A DNA stretch of 64,000 nt from CAZDXB01 sp964509335 (GCA_964509335.1 CAZDXB010000005.1:1-64000); one strand, 5' to 3'; positions 1 to 8,293 are shown, counted from the stretch's first letter. Program-made: numbers and translations. Notes: generated from the letters alone by a model not told the origin.

Positions 1-83
1 GGAGAAGAAAAAATATGATTATCGCCTTAAGCTCGGTTGAGTCTTTCGTCGTTGGAAATGTCTCAAAAAATAGCGTTTCTTAC

Positions 84-103
84 CCTCAAGGTAAACCTTG
101 AGG
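84..103. repeat. Short perfect inverted repeat
   Basis: Two 9-bp arms, CCTCAAGGT and ACCTTGAGG, are separated by AA. A second small hairpin, TTCGGGT with ACCCGAA, follows at 151-166. Both are similar in style to the other paired intergenic hairpins of this window. Confidence 0.6.
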
Positions 104-225
104 TTGACTCGTCTATTACGATTCGCTTTAATTCAGCGTTTATGTCAACCTTCGGGTTTACCCGAACGGTTCGATTCCATAAAGTCGCGCTTTAGTCCGC
201 CCAATATTGTCTGAAAGCTCAAATA

Positions 226-247
226 GGGCTAACACATAGGTTCGCCC
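226..247. repeat. Hairpin of the TAGGGG-flanked type
   Basis: The arms GGGCTAAC and GTTCGCCC surround a 6-nt loop with one mismatch. Read on the minus strand, the element begins with CGTAGGGG. The same lead-in occurs at the hairpins near 38335 and 61623, so I treat the three as one loose family. Confidence 0.55.
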
Positions 248-282
248 CTACGGGATCTCTAGATGGATTGGGCTTAGCTTTA

Positions 283-312
283 CTCATTCCCAAATCGGAG
301 TTTGGGAATGAG
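283..312. repeat. Family A palindrome
   Basis: A 30-bp inverted repeat with outer arms CTCATTCCC and GGGAATGAG around the core AAATCGGAGTTT. The same core recurs with other outer arms at 1131-1160, 3738-3761, 38385-38410 and 61575-61590. Confidence 0.8.
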
Positions 313-362
313 AATATAAGTTCGCCCCTACGGACTCGCTATATGGATTGGGCTTAGCGTTA

Positions 363-392
363 CTCATTCCCAAATTGTAATTTGGGAATGAG
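363..392. repeat. Family A palindrome
   Basis: The outer arms are the same as at 283-312, but the core is AAATTGTAATTT. Fourteen base pairs of uninterrupted stem are possible. Confidence 0.8.
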
Positions 393-573
393 AGAAAGAT
401 TTACTCTTCGCCCGCGGCGATAATATTTTCAAATTGCCAAAGAACGCTTCGGTTCCTCTAGTCCTTTGTCCCTCGCTTTACTTCGATTTGCCTTTTCTTC
501 GTCTTTTTCCGTTTCTTTCTTTTAACTTACGCCAATATAAATAAAACTTTAATGTTTGTCAAGAGCCAAATTG

Positions 574-1089
574 TTAGGACGATTTGTTAGGACATTTTGT
601 TATTAACTTTGCTAGTTCTTGATTTTCGTTGAATATTGGATTATCCATTTTAACGTCCCAAATCTTCATTTTTATTAAGTTGACGACAAATTTTTTATTT
701 TTCTCGTTTTTTGTGAGCGCTTCTCTGAACTCCGTCGGATTCATTCCCATTCGCTTTTTGAAAGCGCGGCGTAGGTTTCGCGAATTATAGCCCGAACGCT
801 TAGCGACTTTTTGTATCGGCAAATCGTTTCGGGCTAGAAGCTCCACCGCTTTTTCTAATCTTTTGTTTATAAGCAGGTACGAGCAGTTTACGCCCAAATT
901 ATCCGATAGCGTATCCCAAATATCGACGCGGTACGTATTCAATTCGTCCGCTAAGCTATTGCAATTGTATTCCCTATCGGAATACCGACCGCTAATTGTC
1001 TTAAGGGCTCGCCGCACCCCCCCCCTCAAGCGTTTACAGTCGCCGTTTGTGTTTTCCGCCGCGCAATTGACGCAATAATATAGATTCAT
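574..1089 (-). CDS. AraC-type transcriptional regulator with a G9 tract
   Basis: This 171-residue protein has a complete AraC-family DNA-binding domain at about residues 44-126. The first helix-turn-helix is followed by LLARNDLPIQKVAKRSGY and then the typical RAFKKRMGMNPTEF signature. The N-terminus is short and has three cysteines (C6, C9, C18) that could bind a metal or sense redox state; that is inference. There is no ligand-binding domain of normal AraC size. Codons 22-25 contain a run of nine G on the coding strand, very unusual in this AT-leaning DNA, and a one-base slip would separate the N-terminus from the DNA-binding domain. The ATG at 1089 follows a purine-rich stretch. The last 45 residues have no recognised domain. 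The target genes are unknown; the dyad sites at 1321-1368 are nearby. Confidence 0.75.
   Translation of the reverse strand: MNLYYCVNCAAENTNGDCKRLRGGVRRALKTISGRYSDREYNCNSLADELNTYRVDIWDTLSDNLGVNCSYLLINKRLEKAVELLARNDLPIQKVAKRSGYNSRNLRRAFKKRMGMNPTEFREALTKNEKNKKFVVNLIKMKIWDVKMDNPIFNENQELAKLITKCPNKSS
1017..1025 (-). repeat. Homopolymeric G9 tract inside the AraC-type gene
   Basis: Nine consecutive C on the plus strand, read as G9 in the gene, encode part of the Arg-Gly-Gly-Val stretch at residues 22-25. Tracts of this length are known slippage sites for phase variation in other bacteria. In this copy the frame is open. Confidence 0.85.
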
Positions 1090-1130
1090 TTTCTCGCTCT
1101 CGCGTTGTTATACAAGCAAAACTCATTCAC

Positions 1131-1160
1131 TCCAATTCCCAAATCGGAGTTTGGGAATTA
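1131..1160. repeat. Family A palindrome (first of a pair)
   Basis: The arms ATTCCC and GGGAAT flank the core AAATCGGAGTTT. It is paired with the palindrome at 1183-1212, 22 bp away. The pair lies just upstream of the AraC-type gene start. Confidence 0.75.
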
Positions 1161-1182
1161 GTTTGAATCTCTTCCGTTCAGT

Positions 1183-1212
1183 CTCATTCCCAAATTGCAA
1201 TTTGGGAATGAG
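1183..1212. repeat. Perfect 30-bp family A palindrome
   Basis: The left half CTCATTCCCAAATTG is exactly complementary to the right half, so this is a perfect dyad of 15 + 15 bp with no loop. Such a sequence could extrude a cruciform or bind a dimeric protein, as well as fold in RNA. Confidence 0.8.
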
Positions 1213-1320
1213 TTAGAACGGATAAAGCCGCTCTTTTTTCATTCCAATGAACGAGTCGATAATAATATATCAAAATTATTTTATTTGACAAAGAAAAATA
1301 TTATCGTAAGCCATACTCGG

Positions 1321-1368
1321 ATGTTCACTTATGAACATTTTAAGCGCGAAATGTTCACATGTGAACAT
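1321..1368. promoter_or_regulatory. Two tandem 18-bp dyad sites, candidate operators
   Basis: Site 1 (1321-1338) has arms ATGTTCA and TGAACAT around CTTA. Site 2 (1351-1368) is a perfect palindrome, ATGTTCAC-AT-GTGAACAT with the centre self-complementary. Their centres are exactly 30 bp apart, close to three helical turns, so two dimers could bind the same face. They lie about 110 bp upstream of the gene at 1478. The dyad symmetry suggests a homodimeric regulator rather than the AraC-type protein, whose sites are usually direct repeats. Confidence 0.5.
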
Positions 1369-1477
1369 TTTGGATTGCAATTGTTCTTGTAAGTATTTAT
1401 TTTTCCCTTGATATAAAAAGCTCATAGTCGTATATTGTTTTTGAAATTTTATCTATAACAATATAGACGGGCTCGTT

Positions 1478-2434
1478 ATGGGAAAATCATATAGCGTTAC
1501 GGTTCAGGGCGTAGATAGGAATTTGCGCGAAGCTAACGGCGATTGCGAACCTATCGACTTTAACGATTTGTCTGAGGACAAGGCTTTGGATATAGTCGAA
1601 CGTTTTTCTCAAATTAGAATAAAAATAAGCTTTGAGAACGGGGACGTTTGCCCGCCGAGTTTAAATATTCAATACAAAAACGGAGAGGTATATTCGTTTT
1701 ATCCGGAGGACGGGAAGATATATTACGCCGAATCAGGCGGCGAAGTCGCTCCCGAAGACGTAATCAAGATAGCCAACGGAGAAATTAAATTAGACAAGCG
1801 AGAGATTCTTAAGGAAAAGTACGAGCGCGAAGGCGTCAAGCCTTTGCGTAAACCTGAAATCAAACCGACCGACAGGGAAAATATAAGCGCGTCGGATATT
1901 TCCACGGGCGAAGAATGCCCGCAATTTACGAAAACTGTATGGAAAAGCCGCTATTGGTTCGAGGCTTCTCACGTCGCGCCTTTCTCAATCGGAGCGTTTT
2001 TTCTAATTATCGGATTGATAGTTTTGAGCGAGGGACGCGACGCTGAGGCGGCGCCGTATATGCTCGGGCTTGCCCTCGTTTCTTTTCTGTCGTTCTTTCC
2101 TTGGCGCGCTTTAGCTAAAACGAAGCTGACGGCGGGAATCGACTGGAACACGAACACTCTTTGGTTCAAGCGCAAAAGGAAAGGCATAGTCGGATACGAG
2201 CCGGACGCCAATATGATTTCGGAAGTAAGAATTAAGAAATTCGACGAGAAAATGTCGAATCCCTTATGGATTATGGAGCCGGCGGCGCCGATGGTTTTCA
2301 ATAAAAGAGAATGGCTTTTAAAGGCAAAAAGGGCGGAAAGCGAAACGTTGTGGACAATCAAAGGAGCGAGTTTGGCTACTAAGAAAGAGGCTCTCGCTAT
2401 AGTCGAAAAATTGCAGAAGCTGTTGAGAGCATAG
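1478..2434 (+). CDS. Unknown protein with two central membrane helices
   Basis: I do not recognise this 318-residue protein. The N-terminal half (about 1-150) is soluble, acidic and partly repetitive in style, with beta-strand-like stretches such as SLNIQYKNGEVYSFYPEDGK. Two hydrophobic helices follow at about 168-185 and 193-211, with the charged linker SEGRDAEAAP between them. The C-terminal region (about 217-318) alternates hydrophobic and basic residues and could be a small beta domain of the PH-like kind seen after paired helices in other bacterial membrane proteins; that is a guess. The start is the ATG at 1478, about 110 bp downstream of the paired dyad sites, which may control it. It stands alone, ahead of the kinase gene. 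Confidence 0.6.
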   Translation: MGKSYSVTVQGVDRNLREANGDCEPIDFNDLSEDKALDIVERFSQIRIKISFENGDVCPPSLNIQYKNGEVYSFYPEDGKIYYAESGGEVAPEDVIKIANGEIKLDKREILKEKYEREGVKPLRKPEIKPTDRENISASDISTGEECPQFTKTVWKSRYWFEASHVAPFSIGAFFLIIGLIVLSEGRDAEAAPYMLGLALVSFLSFFPWRALAKTKLTAGIDWNTNTLWFKRKRKGIVGYEPDANMISEVRIKKFDEKMSNPLWIMEPAAPMVFNKREWLLKAKRAESETLWTIKGASLATKKEALAIVEKLQKLLRA

Positions 2435-2576
2435 TAAAAAAGTAAAACAATTTTTTTTGGAATTTTAAGATTCGTATCTTATGCTATTATATAGATTTTT
2501 TTCAGCTTTTAATTGATAATTAGCTATACTTTTATTAGATTAAGGAAAAAATAAAACGAAAGGCGTAAATCAAGAT

Positions 2577-3728
2577 ATGAGCGCGAAAACGAAAGGCGAC
2601 AACTTGTCCAAGAACGGAGCCGGGAGAGTCTTGGCGGTGGACGACGAAACCACGATGCTGAGATTGCTTAAAATCAACTTGAACAAACACGGTTACGAAG
2701 TGAAAACCGCCGATAACGGCGTTAAGGCTCTCGAAACAATTGAGGACGAACGGGAATTTGATTTGGCTCTGCTCGATATTATGATGCCTGATATGAACGG
2801 CTTCGAGGTCTGCAAACAGTTGCGCGAGAAATACTCGCTTTACGAACTGCCGATAATGTTCGTAACGGCTAAGTTCCAAATGGACGATATTTTAAAAGGC
2901 TTCGACTTGGGAGCGAACGATTATATCGTAAAGCCTTTCGACGCTAACGAATTAGTGGCGCGAGTAAGCACTTTGGTCAGGTTGAAGAAACTAACGGAAG
3001 CCAACGACGCGCTCCAAAAAGCCCGCGAGCTTAACCAACGCTTCCACTTAATGACAATCCACGACTTAAAGAATCCATTAACTTCAATAATTATTCGAAG
3101 CGAATTTATTCAACTAGAAACCGACGAAGACAGCAAAATAAACGAGCATTCGCAAGCTATAAGAAAAGCCGCCAAGATAATGACCGGCTTGCTCGAAGAT
3201 TACATTGAAATTGGCAAGTTGGAAACCGGCAAAATCGCGCTCGAAAAAGAAAAAGTCGATATAAACAAAGCGATTATGGAAGTTATCGACGAGAATTTAT
3301 CGCGCGCAGAAGAAAAAGAGCAAGAAATCAACTTTTCGCCCGGTCCGACGAGCAAATGTCTCGTTCACGCCGACAAAGGCAAATTAAGACAAATAATCGA
3401 CAACTTGATAAGCAACGCCGTTAAGTATTCGCCTATGGGCGGAACGATAACCGTAGTTTCCGAGAAACTCGGCGACAACATATCGGGCGAATCCGTCAGG
3501 GCAACCGTTAAAGACGAAGGCGAGGGCTTGACCGAAGAAGACAAAGAGAAAGTGTTCGATAAATTCCAGAAAATCTCTACAAAACCGACCGCTAAAGAAA
3601 GCTCCACCGGCTTAGGCTTGTCCATAGCCAAAGAATTAGTAGAACTGCACGGCGGAAAAATTTGGGTGGAAAGCGAACGCGGCAAGGGAAGCGCGTTCGG
3701 CTTCGAGCTGCCGGCGGCGTCGGAGTAA
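2577..3728 (+). CDS. Soluble response-regulator/histidine-kinase hybrid
   Basis: The 383-residue protein has a receiver domain at about 15-137 with phosphoacceptor D67 (in ALLDIMMPD), T97 and K119. A HisKA dimerisation segment follows with the H box HDLKNPL (phospho-histidine H162), then a HATPase_c domain with N box DNLISNAVKYSP (276-287), G1 motif DEGEG at 313 and G2 motif GLGLSIAKELVELHGG. There is no membrane segment or periplasmic sensor, so the input must come through phosphorylation of the N-terminal receiver, another protein, or a cytoplasmic signal. This order (receiver before kinase) is known in phosphorelay and cytoplasmic kinases. No partner regulator is adjacent; the CheY-like genes at 7093-8293 are possible partners by proximity only. 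Confidence 0.9.
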   Translation: MSAKTKGDNLSKNGAGRVLAVDDETTMLRLLKINLNKHGYEVKTADNGVKALETIEDEREFDLALLDIMMPDMNGFEVCKQLREKYSLYELPIMFVTAKFQMDDILKGFDLGANDYIVKPFDANELVARVSTLVRLKKLTEANDALQKARELNQRFHLMTIHDLKNPLTSIIIRSEFIQLETDEDSKINEHSQAIRKAAKIMTGLLEDYIEIGKLETGKIALEKEKVDINKAIMEVIDENLSRAEEKEQEINFSPGPTSKCLVHADKGKLRQIIDNLISNAVKYSPMGGTITVVSEKLGDNISGESVRATVKDEGEGLTEEDKEKVFDKFQKISTKPTAKESSTGLGLSIAKELVELHGGKIWVESERGKGSAFGFELPAASE

Positions 3729-3737
3729 TACGCTGTC

Positions 3738-3761
3738 CTCGCCAAATCGGAGTTTGGCGAG
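3738..3761. terminator. Family A palindrome between convergent genes
   Basis: The arms CTCGCC and GGCGAG flank the core AAATCGGAGTTT. It sits in the 44-bp gap between the convergent kinase gene and gatB, so it may stop transcription in both directions. There is no clear T-run, so the terminator role is inferred from position. The same element occurs inverted at 38385-38410. Confidence 0.5.
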
Positions 3762-3772
3762 TAGGGAGTCGA

Positions 3773-5218
3773 TTAATATTCATCCAGCGCTCGTTCGGCG
3801 ACTTCTTTCGCTAATTTTGGATTTGCTTTGCCGCCGCTTTTCTTCATTATCTGCCCTACGAAGAAGCCGATTGTTTTCGTCTTGCCGCTTTTGTATTTAG
3901 CGAGCGCTCTGGGATTTTCCTTTATCGCTTCTTTGGCTAATCTCTCTATTTCGCTTTCGTCGCTAGTCATTCGCAAGCCCTCGCGTTCGATTAACGCTTC
4001 GGGAGCGGCGCCGTCGATTACTTCCGACAATATATCTTTTGCGACGGATTCCGATATTTCTTCGGCGAGTATTTTATTAATTAGCGTAGCGAAATTGTCC
4101 GCTCTCGACTTTAAATCCGAATAAGCGATTTTCCCTTCAGAAATAAAATTCAGAATTTCCGTTTTTATTAGCGCCGCCGCTTTCTGCGAGGCTTTCGGCT
4201 TTGTGCCGCCGATTTTCCCGCAAACGCTGTCGTAAAAATCCGCGAGCGGCTTTTCTTGCGTTAGGACAGTCGCCGTTTCGTTATCTAATTTATACTTTTC
4301 GACGAATCTTTTCTTCTTTTCGAGCGGCAGTTCAATTTGTTTTAAGGCGCTTAACTTCCCCGATTTTATTTCCATCGGCGGCAAATCCGGTTCGGGGAAA
4401 TACATATAATCCGCCTGTTCTTCTTTGGAGCGCGTCGGAACGGTCGTTTCGTCTTGTTCGTTCCAGCTTCTCGTTTCATTTTCGATTCTTCCGCCGTTTT
4501 CGACTATATTTATCTGCCTTTTAATCTCATAATCTATCGCTTTGCCGATGTTTCGGAAACTGTTCATATTCTTAACCTCCGCTTTATTGCCCAGCTTAGC
4601 GGCGTCTTTTTTTCTAATCGAAACGTTGGCGTCGCATCTCAGCGCCCCTTCCTGCATTTGCCCGGAGCTTATTTCCAAATATCTCGCTATATTCCTTATT
4701 TGCTCGGCGAAGGCTTGGGCTTGCTCGCCGGAGTTCATATCGGGCGCGCTTACGATTTCCAAGAGCGGAACTCCGCTCCGGTTGAAGTCCAGCAGATACG
4801 TCCCGTCGCCTTTGTTTATAGTTTTGGCTGAGTCTTCTTCGGGATGAATACGCTCGATTCTTATCGCTTTCGTTCCGCCGTCGGTTTCTATTTCCAGCCG
4901 TCCGCTCTCACAAAGCGGCTTGTCGAATTGCGTTATTTGGTATCCCTTCGGCAAATCACGGTAAAAGTAGTTTTTTCGGGCGAAGCGGGAATTTAGATTA
5001 AACTCGCAGTTTAACTCTTTTCCTAAAAGCAGAGCGCAATCTATCATGCGCTCGTTAATAGTAGGCAGCGCGCCCGGCATTCCCAAACAAACGGGGCAAA
5101 CGTTTGTGTTGGGCGGCGCGCCGTATTCCGCCGAGCAGGAGCAAAACGCCTTGCTCACGGTTAAAAGCTGAAGGTGGATTTCGCATCCAATCGTTATTTC
5201 GTAATCTTCCGATTGCAT
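3773..5218 (-). CDS. gatB: Asp/Glu-tRNA amidotransferase subunit B
   Basis: The protein is the B subunit of the GatCAB complex, which converts Asp-tRNA(Asn) and/or Glu-tRNA(Gln) to the amidated forms in the cytoplasm. At 481 residues it has the normal length. The start YEITIGCEIHLQL, the zinc-type cysteines in AFCSCSAEYGAPPNTNVCPVCLG, the motif YFYRDLPKGYQITQFDKPLC, and the C-terminal YqeY-like tail (about 330-481, ending with GQIMKKSGGKANPKLAKEV) are all diagnostic. GatA and GatC are not in the window. The gene stands alone, convergent with the kinase gene. Confidence 0.97.
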   Translation of the reverse strand: MQSEDYEITIGCEIHLQLLTVSKAFCSCSAEYGAPPNTNVCPVCLGMPGALPTINERMIDCALLLGKELNCEFNLNSRFARKNYFYRDLPKGYQITQFDKPLCESGRLEIETDGGTKAIRIERIHPEEDSAKTINKGDGTYLLDFNRSGVPLLEIVSAPDMNSGEQAQAFAEQIRNIARYLEISSGQMQEGALRCDANVSIRKKDAAKLGNKAEVKNMNSFRNIGKAIDYEIKRQINIVENGGRIENETRSWNEQDETTVPTRSKEEQADYMYFPEPDLPPMEIKSGKLSALKQIELPLEKKKRFVEKYKLDNETATVLTQEKPLADFYDSVCGKIGGTKPKASQKAAALIKTEILNFISEGKIAYSDLKSRADNFATLINKILAEEISESVAKDILSEVIDGAAPEALIEREGLRMTSDESEIERLAKEAIKENPRALAKYKSGKTKTIGFFVGQIMKKSGGKANPKLAKEVAERALDEY

Positions 5219-5395
5219 TTCGAATTTTCAATTTATCGATAAATTTAAGCAAAGTCAAATTTTCAAATATTTATAATATCTTATTAAGCCCGAACTTGAA
5301 CACCCCTCAATCACAAATCCCAACTTAAAAAAGCGATAGAAAGAAACAAAACTAGAAAAACCCGAAATTCGTAATTGCTAAACGAAGCGCTCTCG

Positions 5396-6718
5396 CTATC
5401 TCCCTCGCTTGTCGTCCCATAGCTTCTTCAATCTCTCGCGTATTTTCTTCTCCTCGCCTAAATCGCCGGGTTTGTAATACGCTTTCGGTGGGAATCCTTC
5501 TGGGAAGTAGTTCTCTTTAACGAAATGTCCCTCGTAATCGTGCGGATATTTGTAATTCTCGGCGTATCCTTCCTCTTTCATCAGCTTCGTCGGCGCGTTT
5601 CGCAGATGAAGCGGCGGAACTTGCGACTTGCCGCTCTTTAAGTCTTTTTCGGCTCCTTTCAGCGCCATATACGAGGCGTTCGACTTCGGACAAGACGCCA
5701 AATACGTAACGCCCTGCGCCAAATTAATAGCGCACTCCGGCATTCCTATATACTCTACCGCCCGAAAAACCGAAATCGCCAAATTCAAAGCGTTCGGGTC
5801 GGCGTTGCCTATGTCCTCGCTGGCGAAAACGACCAATCGCCTCGCTATAAATTTCGGGTCTTCCCCGGCGTCGAGCATTTTCGCCATCCAATACATAGCC
5901 GCGTCAGGATCCGAGCCGCGCAGCGACTTAATAAACGCCGAGATAGTATCGTAATGATAATCGCCGCCCTTGTCGTAATACGCCGTCTTCCGTTGCAAAG
6001 CTTTCTGCAGAACTTCCCTATTTATCTCGAATACGTCGCTCGCCTTATCTTTGTATTTAAGCGAAAGCTCGACCGCGTTCAGAGCAGCGCGGGCGTCGCC
6101 CTCCGCTATCGCCAACAGAAAATCCCAATCGACGATTTTTACTTTCATTCTAGATAGAACCTCGTCTTTCTCTATCGCGCGCTCGACCACTTCCTTGATA
6201 TCATCGTCCTTTAACGACCGTAACTTATATATCTGGCATCTGCTTAAAAGCGCCGATATTACCTCGAACGAAGGATTCTCCGTCGTCGCTCCCACAAGAG
6301 TAATCACTCCCTTTTCAACCGCTCCGAGCAGCGCGTCCTGCTGGCTCTTGTTAAATCTATGAATTTCGTCGATAAACAGAAGCGTTCTTTTCCCGCCCTT
6401 TCTATACGCCTCCGCTTTGCTTATGACTTTCCGAACGTCCTTAACGCCCGAATCTACCGCCGACAAGCTGGCAAATATATACTCTTTCTTATCCGCTATT
6501 AAATACGCCATAGTCGTTTTACCCGAACCGGGAGGTCCCCAAAATATCATAGACGGAAACTCGCCCTTAACGAAAAACTGTTTCAAAGGACCTTCCGCCC
6601 CAGTCAAATGCTCCTGCCCGACGACCTCGCCCAAACTATTCGGTCGAACTCTATCGGCAAACGGCGCCATACTATCTTTCCGCTTTTCGCTTCCGGACGA
6701 CGAAAAAAGCTCCTGCAT
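5396..6718 (-). CDS. rarA: Replication-associated recombination ATPase RarA (MgsA)
   Basis: This 440-residue AAA+ ATPase of the RarA/MgsA/WRNIP1 family acts at stalled replication forks. The Walker A motif GPPGSGKTT lies at 61-69 and the Walker B motif LLFIDEIHRF around 113-122. Sensor motif GATTENPSFEV and the C-terminal MgsA region (SDPDAAMYWMAKMLDAGED, then ARRLVVFASEDIGNADPNAL) are canonical. The family-typical PLADRVRP segment appears here as PFADRVRP at 19-26. A second ATG at codon 17 is possible, but the first keeps a normal N-terminus. It is transcribed in the same direction as gatB, 177 bp upstream of it, with no clear shared operon. Confidence 0.95.
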   Translation of the reverse strand: MQELFSSSGSEKRKDSMAPFADRVRPNSLGEVVGQEHLTGAEGPLKQFFVKGEFPSMIFWGPPGSGKTTMAYLIADKKEYIFASLSAVDSGVKDVRKVISKAEAYRKGGKRTLLFIDEIHRFNKSQQDALLGAVEKGVITLVGATTENPSFEVISALLSRCQIYKLRSLKDDDIKEVVERAIEKDEVLSRMKVKIVDWDFLLAIAEGDARAALNAVELSLKYKDKASDVFEINREVLQKALQRKTAYYDKGGDYHYDTISAFIKSLRGSDPDAAMYWMAKMLDAGEDPKFIARRLVVFASEDIGNADPNALNLAISVFRAVEYIGMPECAINLAQGVTYLASCPKSNASYMALKGAEKDLKSGKSQVPPLHLRNAPTKLMKEEGYAENYKYPHDYEGHFVKENYFPEGFPPKAYYKPGDLGEEKKIRERLKKLWDDKRGR

Positions 6719-7092
6719 TACTATCAGCCTTATTTAGTTTATTTCAAATCCAGTTAATCATAATAATATAAAATTTCTATCGTAATCCAATCGATTAATT
6801 TTAAAAAACCTCGACAAAAAAAGCGGATAGACAAACTTATGCTTATTAAGAAATTGGTTAGGCTCAAAGCTATTTCTCAAGCAATTCCTCGATATTTAAC
6901 GCTTTTATTAATTATATTTAATAAAAAACGACAAAAAAAGCTCTATTCTGAACAATATTCCACAAAAATAAACCGACAATTAAAATCTGATAAAAATTTA
7001 TTCATAATAAATCAAATATTATTGCCAAAAATGCCGTTTTTTTATTATATTTCTTAAAAAGAAATAACGCTAAACATAATAAATAGGATGCT
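6719..7092. other. AT-rich intergenic region before the CheY cluster
   Basis: This 374-bp gap separates the divergent rarA and the first CheY-like gene. An open frame exists at 6839-7057, but its composition (many Ile, Lys and Leu, no domain, no ribosome binding site) gives no support for coding. The region probably holds the promoters for both directions. I see no hairpin here. Confidence 0.4.
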
Positions 7093-7485
7093 ATGCGCGC
7101 TCTGGTAATAGACGATTTGGCTATGACGCGACGCCTTATAAAGAACAACTTAATGTCAATCGGCTTTAAGGAAGTTTTTGAAGCCGGCGACGGCGCCCAA
7201 GCTTTAAAACTGCTGAAAACTGAAAAGGAAGAAGTCCACCTAATCATTACCGATTGGTTGATGCCTAAACTAGACGGCATAGAATTCGTTAAAATTTTGA
7301 AATCCAGACCGGAACTAAAGAAAATCCCAGTGCTAATGATTACTTGTTTAGGCGAAAAACAGGACGTGCTAAAAGCTTTTCAAAACGGAGTAAACGATTA
7401 TATGTCAAAGCCTTTTACGTCGGAAACGCTTCAGAAAAAAGTTGAAGTACTAATTAAAAATTCCGAAGACTATCTAGTGAAATAA
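7093..7485 (+). CDS. CheY-like single-domain response regulator 1
   Basis: This 130-residue protein is a bare receiver domain. The acidic pair is D7 and D8, the phosphoacceptor is D54 in IITDWLMPKLDG, the switch residue T84 lies in LMITCLGE and the lysine is K106 in MSKPF. There is no output domain, so it would act by binding a target, as CheY does. It is the first of three tandem receivers that share the unusual TDWLMP signature and are clearly duplicates. No chemotaxis kinase or flagellar gene is in view, so the partner kinase is unknown. The start is the ATG at 7093; the nearby ATG at 7088 is out of frame. Confidence 0.92.
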   Translation: MRALVIDDLAMTRRLIKNNLMSIGFKEVFEAGDGAQALKLLKTEKEEVHLIITDWLMPKLDGIEFVKILKSRPELKKIPVLMITCLGEKQDVLKAFQNGVNDYMSKPFTSETLQKKVEVLIKNSEDYLVK

Positions 7486-7503
7486 CAATAACTAAATTAT
7501 AAA

Positions 7504-7872
7504 ATGAAAGCCTTAGTAGTCGAAGATTTAAAAATAATGAGGAAAGTAATTGTCAACGCTTTAAAGGAAATAGACATTAAAGATTCATTCGAAGCCGAAG
7601 ACGGGATTGAGGCTCTATCTTTATTGCAAGAAGAAAAAATTGACCTTATCGTAACCGATTGGCTGATGCCTAATATGGACGGATTTGAACTGGTAACCGA
7701 CATAAAAAAAGACAAAAGACTTAAAAACATCCCGATTTTGATGATTACTTCTGTTGACGACAGAATAAACGTCGTTAAGGCGATAAAAGCGGGAATTAAC
7801 GACTACATTGCTAAACCTTTTAAACCCGAAACTTTGAAAGAAAAAATAAAAAATATTATTTACTCAGTTTAA
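7504..7872 (+). CDS. CheY-like single-domain response regulator 2
   Basis: This 122-residue receiver domain has E7 and D8 in the acidic pocket, phosphoacceptor D52 in TDWLMPNMDG, T82 and K104 in IAKPF. It lies 18 bp downstream of receiver 1 and is almost certainly co-transcribed. It is closer to receiver 3 than to receiver 1: both have the VEDL/VEDV start, an Ile-Met-Arg segment and the AEDG motif. Confidence 0.92.
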   Translation: MKALVVEDLKIMRKVIVNALKEIDIKDSFEAEDGIEALSLLQEEKIDLIVTDWLMPNMDGFELVTDIKKDKRLKNIPILMITSVDDRINVVKAIKAGINDYIAKPFKPETLKEKIKNIIYSV

Positions 7873-7909
7873 CATTTGGTTTGTAAAAAAAAATAAATCT
7901 GAATTGAAG

Positions 7910-8293
7910 ATGCGATTTCTAATAGTCGAAGACGTCCCGATAATGAGAAGAGTCATAGCAAACGCTTTGAGAACAATCGGATACAACGAATACTTGGAAG
8001 CCGAAGACGGCTCCGAAGCGCTAAATCTATTAGAAAAAGAGAAAATCGACTTCGTAATAACCGATTGGCTAATGCCAATAATGGACGGGCTGGAATTAGC
8101 CCGTCAAATCCGGATGAACCAAGCCTACAGAGACCTGCCCATAATTATGCTAACAACAAAAGGGAACAAGACCGACGTCGTTAAAGCTCTCGACGCTAAT
8201 ATCAACGACTATATAGTTAAACCTTTTAAAGCAAGCACCCTAGAAGAGAAAATAGACGAAATATTAAGCAATTTCAAAACATACTATATTTAA
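7910..8293 (+). CDS. CheY-like single-domain response regulator 3
   Basis: A 127-residue receiver domain with D8 in the acidic pocket, phosphoacceptor D52 in TDWLMPIMDG, T82 and K104 in IVKPF. I chose the ATG at 7910 over a TTG two codons upstream, because it gives the MRFLIVEDV start matching its two neighbours. It is followed after 9 bp by the lipoprotein gene, so all four genes look like one transcription unit. Confidence 0.92.
   Translation: MRFLIVEDVPIMRRVIANALRTIGYNEYLEAEDGSEALNLLEKEKIDFVITDWLMPIMDGLELARQIRMNQAYRDLPIIMLTTKGNKTDVVKALDANINDYIVKPFKASTLEEKIDEILSNFKTYYI

Larger units (their letters stand above)
241..400. repeat. Two-copy 80-bp tandem duplication containing hairpins
   Basis: The blocks 241-320 and 321-400 are direct repeats with about a dozen differences. 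Both begin TTCGCCCCTACGG, share GGATTGGGCTTAGC, and end with a family A palindrome. The palindrome loops differ (CGGA versus TGTA) while the arms stay intact, so the copies diverged after duplication while keeping the ability to pair. Confidence 0.75.
1..573. other. Gene-free segment packed with hairpin repeats
   Basis: I see no credible coding region here. The segment holds a series of inverted repeats: 84-103, 151-166, 226-247, 283-312 and 363-392. The last two lie inside an 80-bp tandem duplication. The stretch from about 400 to 573 is pyrimidine-rich on the plus strand and shows no further structure by eye. A sequence resembling a tRNA T-loop near 168 has no matching stem and is not a tRNA. 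Confidence 0.6.

Noticed and set aside
160..200. A T-loop-like GGTTCGATTCC suggesting a tRNA
   Set aside because: There is no complementary T-stem and no acceptor, D or anticodon arm nearby.
1195..1392. Open frame of 65 codons
   Set aside because: It starts inside a palindrome and runs through the two dyad sites; it has no domain and no ribosome binding site. The repeats in its translation come from the operators.
6839..7057. Open frame of 72 codons before the CheY cluster
   Set aside because: Its composition is that of AT-rich noncoding DNA, with no ribosome binding site or motif.
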